Positions 7,153-16,180 of a DNA stretch of 60,162 nt are shown one piece after another. The notes under the pieces were generated by a model. The model was not told where the DNA came from. It saw nothing but the letters and a program-made list of their open reading frames with translations, and ran no database searches. A program made the translations under genes and the position numbers. How positions within the stretch are numbered: the first letter of the stretch is position 1; each line of letters starts with the position of its first letter. The DNA comes from Polymorphobacter_B sp038225475 (GTDB lineage Bacteria > Pseudomonadota > Alphaproteobacteria > Sphingomonadales > Sphingomonadaceae): positions 1-60,162 of the forward strand of contig JBBRRA010000013.1 of NCBI GenBank assembly GCA_038225475.1. Direction: 5' to 3'.

Positions 7153-9465
7153 ATGATGAAATCCTTATTGCTCGGCACGCTGGTGCTGATTTCGGCGCCG
7201 GCACTGGCGCAAACCGCAAGCCTTGCCGCCGCCGACGCGGGCGCGTTCGACGAGATCACGGTGACCGCCGAAAAGCGCAGCGAAAAGCTCAGCACCGTGC
7301 CGATCACGATCAGCGCCTATTCGGGCAAGACGCTGCGCGACATCGGCGTGACGCAGTTCGACCAGCTGTCGGCCTATGTGCCGGGCCTCAACGTTCAGGA
7401 GCAGAGCCCGAACAACCCCGGCTTCGTGATCCGCGGCATCACCTCGGATTCGGGATCGTCGCAGGGGTCGCCCGCGGTGACGGTGTATCTCAACGGCATC
7501 GACGCCAGCCGGTCGCGCGGCAGCTATTTCGACCTGTACGACATCGAACGCGTCGAGGTGATCAAGGGCCCGCAGGCAACGCTGTTCGGCACGGCGGCCG
7601 CGATCGGCGCGGTCAGCGTCATCACCGCCAAGCCGCAGCAGGAGCTGGCGGGCGAGCTGCGCGCGGCGTTCGGCAATTATAACCAGCGCAAGTTCGACGG
7701 CTATATCACCGGCGGCAGCGGCGTGTGGAGCGCGCGGCTGGCGTTCGCGGTCAAGCTGCGCGACGGCATCGTCCCCAATATCGCGGGTTCGCCGGGGTCG
7801 CAGACGCCCAACGGCCCGAAGCGCGATGCGTTGAACGGGCAGGGCCAATATGGCGCGCGCGGCTCGCTGCGCTATCAGAAGGACGATGTGCTGGTCGACC
7901 TCGTTGCGACCTATGACGGCCAGCGCGCGCCCGGCACGGCGTTCAAGTCGCGGACCTATGCGCCGACCGGGGGCACGACCTCGAGCTATAGCTTCGCCGA
8001 GGTTTCGGGCTCGCCGCTCAGCGCCGCGGTGCTCGGCGGTGACCAGCCGGGGCTGCTGCGCAATGTCTATGACATCAACCTGACCGCGAAATGGACCCCC
8101 GACGGACCGTTCAGCTATACCGTGATCGCCGGGCATCGCAGCTTCGATAGCAACGAAGTCTTCGACGCCGACGGCACGCAGGCGTGGTATCTCGAATTCG
8201 CCGAGGATTCGCGTGGCCAGCAGACCAGCGCCGAGGCGCGCGTCAACTACGACACCGAGAAATTCCGCGGCTTTGCCGGGTTCAACTTTTTCCACGAAAC
8301 CGGCTCGCAGCGCGTGCCGTTCTCGACCGAGGAAGGCACCTACCTGCAGTGCGCGGCGCGGCTGATCCCCGGGCTACCGTGCATCAATCCGGCAGGCGTG
8401 GTGACCGCCGCGCAGGCGACCGCGCTGCTGACGCGCGGCGCCGCGACGGTGCTGCCGTACACCTCGACGTTCAAGAACTCGGCGGTGATCGATACCTATT
8501 CGTTCTTCATCGACGGCACCTATGTGCCGGTGACCACGCTCGAACTGACGGCAGGCGCGCGCGTGCTGATCGAAAAGCGGCAGAGCGGCTATTTCGCCTT
8601 TGCGCCGAATTCGGTGATTACCCGCGCGCCGCTGCTGCCGCAGGTCGACACCGCCGGGCAGACCTATACCGCGCAGGGCAGTTATCAGGCGGTGCTGCCG
8701 CGCGCCAACCTGCTGTGGAAGGCGACGCCGTTCGCCAATGTCTACCTGACCTATTCGAAGGGGCGGCGTTCGCCCGTCGTCCAGCTCAGCTCGCAGAAAA
8801 CCGCGACCGGCCCGGCACCGCTGCGCACCGATGTTGCCGAGGAAAAAGTCACCAACTACGAAGGCGGCGTCAAGCTCGCGCTCGGCCGCGTCACCGGCAG
8901 CGTCGGCGTCTATTACGAGAAATACCACGGCTTCCAGGTCTCGGTGGTGCAGGCCGGCGGCCCGAACCTGACGGTCAGCGCGGGCAACGCCACCAACAAG
9001 GGCGTCGAGGCCGACATCGCCGCGCAGCTCGGCAGCCACCTCAGCGTCTTTGCCAATGGCTCGTACATCGACGCTCGCGTCGACAAGAACGCGTCCTACC
9101 CGGCCTATTCGGGCAACCGCTTCCGGCTGCAGCCCGAATATCAGGCGGCGATCGGCGGCACGCTGACGCTGCCGCTGACCGACCGCTTCGAACTGTTCGC
9201 GACGCCGACGGTCACCTATCGCGGCGGGCTGTTCTTCGAACTGCCGAACAAGCCCGACATTTATCAGGGGCCGGTGACGCTGGTGAACCTGCGCGCCGGG
9301 ATCCAGTCGCCGGGCGCGAAATGGCAGCTGCTCGGCTATGCGACCAATCTGCTCGATCGCAACTACCTGATCGACGCGGGCAACACCGGTGGTGCGTTCG
9401 GGATTCCGACGTTCATTCGCGCGCAGCCGCGGCTGTTCGGGGTGGAGGGCGTCTATCGGTTCTGA
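7153..9465 (+). CDS. TonB-dependent receptor
   Basis: A 770-residue outer-membrane receptor. It has a signal peptide MMKSLLLGTLVLISAPALAQ, a TonB box-like segment FDEITVTAEKR, a plug domain (about residues 40-160, with VIRGI and the YDIERVEVIKGPQATLFG signature) and a beta-barrel ending in an aromatic residue (GVYRF). It belongs to the large sphingomonad group of TBDRs in which substrate (siderophore, glycan, vitamin) cannot be read from sequence. The start is chosen at the first of two consecutive ATGs, preceded by GGGG. No sensor or transport genes flank it, so the ligand is unknown. Confidence 0.94.
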   Translation: MMKSLLLGTLVLISAPALAQTASLAAADAGAFDEITVTAEKRSEKLSTVPITISAYSGKTLRDIGVTQFDQLSAYVPGLNVQEQSPNNPGFVIRGITSDSGSSQGSPAVTVYLNGIDASRSRGSYFDLYDIERVEVIKGPQATLFGTAAAIGAVSVITAKPQQELAGELRAAFGNYNQRKFDGYITGGSGVWSARLAFAVKLRDGIVPNIAGSPGSQTPNGPKRDALNGQGQYGARGSLRYQKDDVLVDLVATYDGQRAPGTAFKSRTYAPTGGTTSSYSFAEVSGSPLSAAVLGGDQPGLLRNVYDINLTAKWTPDGPFSYTVIAGHRSFDSNEVFDADGTQAWYLEFAEDSRGQQTSAEARVNYDTEKFRGFAGFNFFHETGSQRVPFSTEEGTYLQCAARLIPGLPCINPAGVVTAAQATALLTRGAATVLPYTSTFKNSAVIDTYSFFIDGTYVPVTTLELTAGARVLIEKRQSGYFAFAPNSVITRAPLLPQVDTAGQTYTAQGSYQAVLPRANLLWKATPFANVYLTYSKGRRSPVVQLSSQKTATGPAPLRTDVAEEKVTNYEGGVKLALGRVTGSVGVYYEKYHGFQVSVVQAGGPNLTVSAGNATNKGVEADIAAQLGSHLSVFANGSYIDARVDKNASYPAYSGNRFRLQPEYQAAIGGTLTLPLTDRFELFATPTVTYRGGLFFELPNKPDIYQGPVTLVNLRAGIQSPGAKWQLLGYATNLLDRNYLIDAGNTGGAFGIPTFIRAQPRLFGVEGVYRF

Positions 9466-9514
9466 TGTCGCGGTACCCTTGCCGCATGCAGCCGCCGGGT
9501 CTATCCCGCAGCGC

Positions 9515-10435
9515 ATGAACAGCTCGTCGGCGATCTCGGTCCGCAACCTCGAAAAGACCTACGCCGGCGGCAAACGCGCGCTCGCCGGCGTCAGTCTCGA
9601 AATCCCGCGCGGCAGCATGTTCGGGCTGCTCGGGCCGAACGGCGCGGGCAAGTCGACGCTAATCAACATCCTCGCCGGACTGGTCAACAAGACCAGCGGC
9701 GCGGCGACGATCTGGGGCTTCGATATCGACGAGCACCCGCGCAACGCCAAGGCGTCGATCGGCATCGTCCCGCAGGAAATCCTGTTCGATGCGTTTTTCA
9801 CGCCGTTCGAAACGCTCGAACTGCAGGCCGGGCTGTACGGCGTGCCGCCCAAGCAGCGCCGGACGATGGAAATCCTGCGCGCGGTCCGGCTTGAGGACAA
9901 GGCGCACGTCGGCTCGCGGACGTTGTCGGGGGGCATGAAGCGGCGTCTGCTGGTGGCGAAGGCGCTGGTCCACAACCCGCCGGTGCTGGTGCTCGACGAG
10001 CCGACCGCGGGCGTCGATATCGAACTGCGCCAGCAGCTTTGGGACTATATCCGCGAGCTGCATGCCGGCGGCACGACGGTGGTGCTGACGACGCACTACC
10101 TCGAAGAGGCCGAGGCGCTGTGCGACCGCATCGCGATCGTCAACCAAGGCGCGGTGGTGGCGAACGACCTGACCTCGACGCTGCTGGCGACCGCGCAGGA
10201 CAAGGTGCTGCTGGTGACCACCGACGCCGACCTGACCGAAGTGCCGCCGGGGCTGGGCGACCGCGCCGTGCTCAAAGGGCCGCGCGCGCTCGGCATTACC
10301 TATGACAAACGCGAAACGCAGGCGGGCGAGATCCTGCACCGGCTAACCCAAGCGGGCGTCGGCGTCGTCGATGTTTCGACACAGGAAGCCGATCTTGAGG
10401 ATGTATTCTTGCAGCTGACCCGCACCGATGGCTAA
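9515..10435 (+). CDS. ABC transporter ATP-binding protein
   Basis: A 306-residue nucleotide-binding subunit of the ABC-2/DrrA-like class. Walker A is GPNGAGKST (about residue 39), Q-loop VPQE, signature LSGGMKRR, Walker B LVLDEP followed by TAGVD, and H-loop TTHYLEEAE. The C-terminal extension of about 85 residues ends with EADLEDVFLQLT, as in DrrA/CcmA-type ATPases that act with separate membrane proteins for export. No permease is adjacent. The gene instead overlaps nadB by 8 bp, so the membrane partner must be encoded elsewhere. Confidence 0.93.
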   Translation: MNSSSAISVRNLEKTYAGGKRALAGVSLEIPRGSMFGLLGPNGAGKSTLINILAGLVNKTSGAATIWGFDIDEHPRNAKASIGIVPQEILFDAFFTPFETLELQAGLYGVPPKQRRTMEILRAVRLEDKAHVGSRTLSGGMKRRLLVAKALVHNPPVLVLDEPTAGVDIELRQQLWDYIRELHAGGTTVVLTTHYLEEAEALCDRIAIVNQGAVVANDLTSTLLATAQDKVLLVTTDADLTEVPPGLGDRAVLKGPRALGITYDKRETQAGEILHRLTQAGVGVVDVSTQEADLEDVFLQLTRTDG

Positions 10436-12050
10436 GCGCGCGCCCGCCGAAGCGCGGATGTTCGATGTCGTGGTCGTCGGGTCGGGAGCCGCCGGTCTGA
10501 CCACGGCGCTCAACCTTGCCGATCACCTGCGCGTCGCGGTGCTGTCGAAGGGCGATATTTCCGCCGGGTCGACCGCGTGGGCGCAGGGCGGCATCGCTGC
10601 GGTGCTCGAGGCCGGCGACACGTTTGAAAGCCATATCGACGACACGATGATCGCCGGGGGCGGCCTCAACGACCGCGCGACGGTCGAGTTCGTCGTCGAG
10701 AACGCGGCGCGCGCGATCGACCGGCTTGCCGAACTCGGCGTGCCGTTCAACGCCGGCGAGACGGTTTCCGAACGCTTCCACCTGACGCGCGAGGGCGGGC
10801 ACAGCCACCGGCGCATCGTCCATGTCGACGACGCGACCGGCTGGGCGGTGCAAAAGGCGCTCGAACGCGCCGCGCAGGCCAATCCGAACATCACGCTGGT
10901 GACCGGCCATGTCGCGGTCGACCTCATCACCTCGGCACATGTCGAGGGGCAGCGTTTTGCGACGCGCGGCTGCCACGGAGTCTATGCGTGGAGCGCCGAC
11001 ACGCGCAGCGTCGAACGCTTCGTCTCGCGCGCCGTGGTGCTCGCGACGGGCGGTGCCAGCCGCGTCTATCAATATTCGACCAATCCCGACGGCTCGACCG
11101 GCGACGGCATCGCGATGGCGTGGCGCGCTGGCTGCCGCGTCTCGAACATGGAATTCAACCAGTTCCACCCGACCTGCCTGTTCCACCCGACGGTCAAAAA
11201 CTATCTGATTACCGAGGCGATGCGCGGCGAGGGCGGGCAGCTCAAACTGCCCGACGGCAGCCGCTTCATGGGCCGCTATGACCCCGAACGCATGGAGCTT
11301 GCGCCGCGCGACGTGGTGGCGCGCGCGATCGACGCCGAAATGAAGCGGCTGGGCCTAAGCCATGTCCTGCTCGACATGACGCACCTCGATGCCGACTTCA
11401 TCGTCCATCATTTCCCGACGATCCACGCGCGGCTGCTCGAGCTTGGCATCGACTGCACGGTGCAGCCGATCCCGGTGGTGCCGGCGGCGCATTACAGCTG
11501 CGGCGGCGTGCTCGTCGACCTTGCGGGCCGGACCGATCTGCCCGAGCTGTACGGCGTCGGCGAGGTGACGCAATCGGGGCTGCACGGCGCAAACCGGCTG
11601 GCGTCGAACTCGATCCTCGAATGCCTCGTGTTCGGGCAGGCGTGCGCGGAGGCGATCAAGTCGGGCTGGAACAGCAGCGAAGCGCCGCCGCCGGTGCGCG
11701 CGTGGGATGACAGCCGCGTCACCGATTCGGACGAGGAAGTCGTCGTCAGCCACAATTGGGCCGAGCTGCGGCGGTTCATGTGGGACTATGTCGGCATCGT
11801 CCGCTCGACCAAGCGGCTCGAGCGCGCCGCGCACCGCGTCAAACTGCTGCGCAAGGAAGTTCAGGATTATTACGGCAACTTCCGCGTGACGCCGAACCTG
11901 ATCGAGCTGCGCAACCTCGTGCAGGTTGCCGACCTGATCGTGCGGTCGGCGCGCGCGCGCAAGGAAAGCCGCGGGCTGCACTATACCGTCGATTATCCCA
12001 AGACGCTCGAGGTCGCCAAGGACACCGTGCTCGATCCGCTGACGCGCTAG
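10428..12050 (+). CDS. nadB: L-aspartate oxidase
   Basis: A 540-residue FAD flavoprotein that oxidises L-aspartate to iminoaspartate, the first step of de novo NAD synthesis. It carries the dinucleotide-binding VVVGSGAAGLTTALNLA, the STAWAQGGIAA motif, REGGHSHRRIVH of the substrate site, the EFNQFHPTCLF motif, and the second FAD-contact region with GLHGANRLASNS. The C-terminal helical domain is complete. NadA and NadC are not adjacent. The ATG lies within the 3' end of the ABC ATPase gene (8-bp overlap), implying co-transcription. The stop codon shares CTAG with the convergent autotransporter gene. Confidence 0.96.
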   Translation: MAKRAPAEARMFDVVVVGSGAAGLTTALNLADHLRVAVLSKGDISAGSTAWAQGGIAAVLEAGDTFESHIDDTMIAGGGLNDRATVEFVVENAARAIDRLAELGVPFNAGETVSERFHLTREGGHSHRRIVHVDDATGWAVQKALERAAQANPNITLVTGHVAVDLITSAHVEGQRFATRGCHGVYAWSADTRSVERFVSRAVVLATGGASRVYQYSTNPDGSTGDGIAMAWRAGCRVSNMEFNQFHPTCLFHPTVKNYLITEAMRGEGGQLKLPDGSRFMGRYDPERMELAPRDVVARAIDAEMKRLGLSHVLLDMTHLDADFIVHHFPTIHARLLELGIDCTVQPIPVVPAAHYSCGGVLVDLAGRTDLPELYGVGEVTQSGLHGANRLASNSILECLVFGQACAEAIKSGWNSSEAPPPVRAWDDSRVTDSDEEVVVSHNWAELRRFMWDYVGIVRSTKRLERAAHRVKLLRKEVQDYYGNFRVTPNLIELRNLVQVADLIVRSARARKESRGLHYTVDYPKTLEVAKDTVLDPLTR

Positions 12051-14356
12051 AACCGCATCGCATAGCTTGCGACCGCGCCGGTTTCGGGGCGCAGCAGCCC
12101 CTGCACCACGCCCAGCCGGAACGCGCCGCGGCTGATCCCGACCGTGCCGAGCAGCTGCCGGTCGCCGTTCAGGCTGACGCGTTCGGACTGGAAGGTCAGC
12201 GCGCGCGCCGCCAGATTATACCCGCTGCTCCATGCCAGCGTCGCCGACCCGCGCTCGACGTTGAGCGGCTGCGCGATGCCGAGGCTGATCAGCGCCGGCC
12301 CCCACGCGCGCGCCGCCTCGAAGCCGAAGCGCGTCGTGGTCAGTGCCGACGGTGCCGACAGCAGCGAGGCGTTGCTGCCGTGGACGCGCGTGACGCCGAC
12401 CGAGCCATAGCCGCTCAGCTGCCAGCTGCCGACGCTGCGATCGAAATGCGCCTCGCCGAACACGGTGTCGGCACCGGTGCCAAGGTCGAACGCGCCCGAC
12501 GATCGGCTGCCGAACAGCGCGCCGTTTTCGGCGACGATGCCCCCGCCAAGGCTCCAGCTGCCGCGCCCCCAATGCAGCGCCGCGGTGCGCACGCTGGTGG
12601 CACCGAAGCTGCGGAACGCCGCCGCGCTGCCGGTGCCCGCGTCGAAGGTCAGCGTGCCCGACCCGGTGGCGAGCGTGGTACGCAGCGCGGTTGCGGCGGC
12701 GGGCGCATAGGCGTTGAGCGCCGCCACCTGCGGCCCAAGCCCCGCCGCGCTCGCCCCCGACCACGGGCTGCGCCCCTGCGTCAGCTCGAACTGCGTGCTG
12801 CCGAGCGTCACCGCGACCGCGCCGCCGGTCAGCCAGGCGCGCGGTTCGCCGTCGCGAACGGGTCCATCGGCGAACTGCACGTCGGTGACCGCAACGACAT
12901 TGCCTTGCGCCGCGACATTGCTGTGCCGCCCCTGATATGACGCGACCAGCCCGCGGACCTGGCCGATCGCCTCGGCGTGCTGCACCAGCGCGGCCGCGTT
13001 GACGGCAAAGTCGCGCCCGAACCGGTCGAGGATGGTGATCGCGCCGAGCCGTCGCGTGATCGCGCCGGTGCCGAGCGCCGATGGCAGCACGACGGTCGCC
13101 TGCCCGAGCGGCACCGCGACGCCGGTCGGCGTGACGAGCACCGGGTTGACCGGCGACAGCGCCGCCTGAATGTCGAGCAGGCCGTGGCCGAACACCGCAT
13201 CGACGCCGGGGTCGCCGATGTCGCGCGCCGTCGACAGCAGGACATTGCCCGCATCCTGGCCGGTCAGCTGCGGCCATTTCTGCAGCACCAGCGCGGCTGC
13301 GGCGGCCACCAGGGGGACTGCGCCGCTGGTCCCGGTAAACGACAGCAGACCGCCGCCGCCGTTGATGTTCGAGATGATGTTGGTAAACGGCGCGACGATG
13401 AACCGGTCGGCGAGCGTTCCGGCGCGGTTCGAATCGGGGGCGATGGTGAACGCGGTCAGGTCGCTCGACAGCCCGCCGACAGCGAGCCAGCTGGCGCGGT
13501 TCGCGGTGGTCAGTAACTGGATCGAATCGGGATTGGCTCCCGATGAATTGCCCGCCGCGATGACGAACAGCCCCTTCGACGCGGCATAGGTGTCGATCGA
13601 CTGGCTCAGCGCCGAGGTATTGCTGCCGCCGGTGATCCCCAGCGACAGGTTGAGGATCGGGATCTTGACGCTGGCGGCATAGTTCAGCGCGTTGGTGATG
13701 TTGGTCCCGGTAATGGTGTAATTCACGGTGCCGTCGGCGTTGGGCTGCGTCGGGATGGCATCGTCGACCCGAAGGAACGCGAGGCTGGCATCGGGGGCGA
13801 CCCCGACCGAGCCGCTGCCGTTCCGCACGGCGGCGATCAGTTCGGACACCAGCGTGCCGTGGGTGTCGCTGGGGTTTGCGCTGACGCTGTTGCGCGGCGC
13901 AAAGGTGTAGTTGGTGGTGCTGGTGCCGACCGGCGTCTTGATGCTGCCGAAGTCCTTGCTGAGCGCCGAGGTGCGCCCTGCCAGTTCGGCGGTTCCGGTG
14001 TAAAATCCGCCGTCGACGACGCCGATCGTCACGCCCTTGCCGGTAAGCCCGTTGTCGGGCGCGTACAGCAGCCGGATGACCTCGTTCGAATTGTAATTGG
14101 TGCGGAATTCGGCGGTGTCGCTGGTCGACCGCTGCGCGGGTTGCGGCAGAATGACGAGGTCGGACGGCTTGGTCACCACCGGGGCCGGGGTCGGCGCGGG
14201 CGCGGGCGTCGGCGTCGGAGCCGGTGTCGGGACCGGAACCGCGACGGTGCCGGCGCTTGCCGCCGGAGCCGAATCGCCGCCGCAGCCAGCGGTCAGCAGC
14301 GCCAGGCCGATCGGCAAGGCGATGCTCGTACAGCGGAAAACCATCTGGCTACGCAT
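12047..14356 (-). CDS. Subtilisin-like autotransporter serine protease
   Basis: A 769-residue surface protease starting MRSQMVFRC. The signal peptide ends in a lipobox-like LLTAGC (about residue 24), followed by a low-complexity Pro/Thr/Ala linker. The S8 peptidase domain has the triad Asp in GVVDGGFYTG, His in DTHGTLVSEL and Ser in FTGTSGAVPLVAAA. The C-terminal ~290 residues form an autotransporter beta-barrel ending ASYAMRF. An upstream ATG would add residues before the signal peptide; the chosen start has GGGGTG about 8 bp upstream. The lipobox would be unusual for an autotransporter, so the Cys may be coincidental. Confidence 0.9.
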   Translation of the reverse strand: MRSQMVFRCTSIALPIGLALLTAGCGGDSAPAASAGTVAVPVPTPAPTPTPAPAPTPAPVVTKPSDLVILPQPAQRSTSDTAEFRTNYNSNEVIRLLYAPDNGLTGKGVTIGVVDGGFYTGTAELAGRTSALSKDFGSIKTPVGTSTTNYTFAPRNSVSANPSDTHGTLVSELIAAVRNGSGSVGVAPDASLAFLRVDDAIPTQPNADGTVNYTITGTNITNALNYAASVKIPILNLSLGITGGSNTSALSQSIDTYAASKGLFVIAAGNSSGANPDSIQLLTTANRASWLAVGGLSSDLTAFTIAPDSNRAGTLADRFIVAPFTNIISNINGGGGLLSFTGTSGAVPLVAAAAALVLQKWPQLTGQDAGNVLLSTARDIGDPGVDAVFGHGLLDIQAALSPVNPVLVTPTGVAVPLGQATVVLPSALGTGAITRRLGAITILDRFGRDFAVNAAALVQHAEAIGQVRGLVASYQGRHSNVAAQGNVVAVTDVQFADGPVRDGEPRAWLTGGAVAVTLGSTQFELTQGRSPWSGASAAGLGPQVAALNAYAPAAATALRTTLATGSGTLTFDAGTGSAAAFRSFGATSVRTAALHWGRGSWSLGGGIVAENGALFGSRSSGAFDLGTGADTVFGEAHFDRSVGSWQLSGYGSVGVTRVHGSNASLLSAPSALTTTRFGFEAARAWGPALISLGIAQPLNVERGSATLAWSSGYNLAARALTFQSERVSLNGDRQLLGTVGISRGAFRLGVVQGLLRPETGAVASYAMRF

Positions 14357-14509
14357 CGTCCGACACCCCATTCGCTGCCACGACCATGCCATGCCGCCGG
14401 TTGCTGTCAATGCGACCGGTCGTGACGGCAGTTCGGGCGGCATGGCCATTCAGTCTGGCTTCAGCTACGCTATCGCAATGATATTAACGTTCGTTTTCGG
14501 GAGCGCTTG

Positions 14510-14881
14510 ATGCCGTTTCGCTTGCCCATGCTGGCCGTGCTGCTGATCTCGGCGGCGGTGCCCGCGATGGCCGACCCGGTGGCGGTGCGGCTGACGCCCG
14601 AGCAGGTGCAGGCAGCGCTCGCCAACGGCGAAAAGCGCAATCTTGCGGCCGAGGCGCTGGCGCTTACCGGCGACGACCGCGCCGACCGCAAGATCCACGG
14701 CGAATTCGGCGTCGGCGTCGGCACCGGCGGCTACAACAGCATCTACGGCACGGTCGTTGCCCCGCTGGGTGACACCGGCACGGCGGCGTTCAGCTTCGAA
14801 CGCAGCGACTTCGGCCGTCGCAACTATGGCCGCGGCTATTATGGCGGCCTCGATTTCGGCGGGTCGCGCCGCGCCTATTGA
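14510..14881 (+). CDS. Small exported protein, unknown function
   Basis: A 123-residue protein with a clear signal peptide (MPFRLPMLAVLLISAAVPAMA, cut before DPV). The mature part has a helical region (LTPEQVQAALANGEKRNLAAEAL) and a Gly/Tyr/Arg-rich C-terminal half with GVGVGTGGYNSIYGT and repeated NYGRGYYGG-like units. I recognise no named family. Composition suggests a periplasmic or surface-associated protein. It is 33 bp upstream of the MgtC-like gene and may share its transcript. Confidence 0.7.
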   Translation: MPFRLPMLAVLLISAAVPAMADPVAVRLTPEQVQAALANGEKRNLAAEALALTGDDRADRKIHGEFGVGVGTGGYNSIYGTVVAPLGDTGTAAFSFERSDFGRRNYGRGYYGGLDFGGSRRAY

Positions 14882-14914
14882 GTCGGTCCCCGCGGGTGAC
14901 CCGCGGCGGCGCGG

Positions 14915-16161
14915 ATGACCGCAGCGCTGTTTGGAACCCCGGCCGGGCGCGTGCTGCTGGCGCTGGCGATCGGGCTGATCATCGGGACCGAACGCGAACG
15001 CCATAACCGGGTGCATGGCGGCGTCGCCGGGCTGCGGACGTTCGCCTGGTCGCGCTGCTCGGCGGGCTTGCGGCGCTGAGCGGTTCGGGCGTTGTCACCG
15101 CAGTCGCGGGTGCGCTGGTCGTGCTGCTCAGCGTGACCGCCGATCGCACACAAGCGACCCATCATGCCGGACTGACCAGCGAGATCGCGCTCGGGGTCGC
15201 ATTCGTGCTTGGCTGGCTGGCATCGACGCAGCCGGTGCTCGCCGTCGGCGTCGGGCTGGGCGTCACGGTGCTGCTCGCGTGCCAGATCGCGCTGCACCGT
15301 TTTGTCCGGGTCGCGCTGACCCGGCGCGATCTGCTCGACGCGCTGACCTTCCTGATTGCCGCACTGGTCGTGCTGCCGCTGGTTCCCGACCGCACGATCG
15401 ATCCGTGGCGGCTGATCAACCTGTATGCGTTATGGCGGCTCGTCGTGACGCTGCTCGCGCTGTCGGCGCTTGGGTATATTGCGCAGCGGACGCTCGGGCC
15501 GCGCTTCGGTTTAACGGTTGCGGGGTTTTTCGGCGGCTTTGTATCGAGCACGGTGGCGATCGCGGCGATGGGCGCGCGGGCGCATGCCGATGCGCGGCTT
15601 GCCGCCCCCGCCGCGTCTGGTGCGGTGGCCGCCGTGCTCGGCAGCCTGCTCTATCTGATTGCGCTGGTGGCGGCGGCCGCGCCGTCGCTGGCACTGGCGC
15701 TGCTGCCAGCCTTTGTCGGCGCGGTCGTTCCGACGCTGATCTATGCCGCGATCATGGGCTGGCGCGCGGCGAGCGCCGATCCCGGCAAGGTCGCCGCCGG
15801 GCGCGCGTTCGATGTTCGGCTGGCGCTGGTGTTTGCCGCGTTGGTCGCGGTCTTTGCCGGGGCGGGCGCGCTGCTCACCGATTGGCTCGGGCCATCGGGG
15901 CTGCTGGCGAGTTCGGCGGCAACCGGCTTCATCGATGCGCATGCGACCGCGGTTTCGGTGGCCACGTTGTACCGGAGCGGCGCGGTTCCACCCACCGTCG
16001 CGGCGATGGCGGTGCTGATCGGGCTGAGTGTCAACATGGCGGCAAAAATCCCCGCGGCGTTTGCGCTCGGCCCGCGGGCGTTCGCGTGGCGCGTGTCGGC
16101 GGGGCTGGGGCTGCTGCTGGCGGGACTTTGGGCCGGGTTCGGCATTGGTCGGCTGGTTTAG
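14915..16161 (+). pseudogene. MgtC/SapB-DUF4010 membrane protein, frameshifted
   Basis: The first frame reads MTAALFGTPAGRVLLALAIG...GTERERHNRVHGGVAGLRTF, the MgtC N-terminal signature, then goes out of phase and stops within about 15 codons. In another frame the protein continues as LVALLGGLAALSG... to 16161, with the multi-helix DUF4010 domain (GLTSEIALGVAFVLGWLA, GFFGGFVSSTVAIAAMGARA). One base appears missing around 15046. With it restored the product would be about 415 residues, the usual size of this family. There is no slippery heptamer, so this is either a genuine recent pseudogene or a sequencing/assembly error. The family's function (metal or osmotic homeostasis) is unproven. Confidence 0.85.
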
Positions 16162-16180
16162 GCCTGCTAAACGTCCGGCT

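Noticed and set aside
15041..15055. Programmed ribosomal frameshift in the MgtC-like gene
   Set aside because: There is no slippery heptamer, and no downstream pseudoknot or stimulatory sequence is evident.
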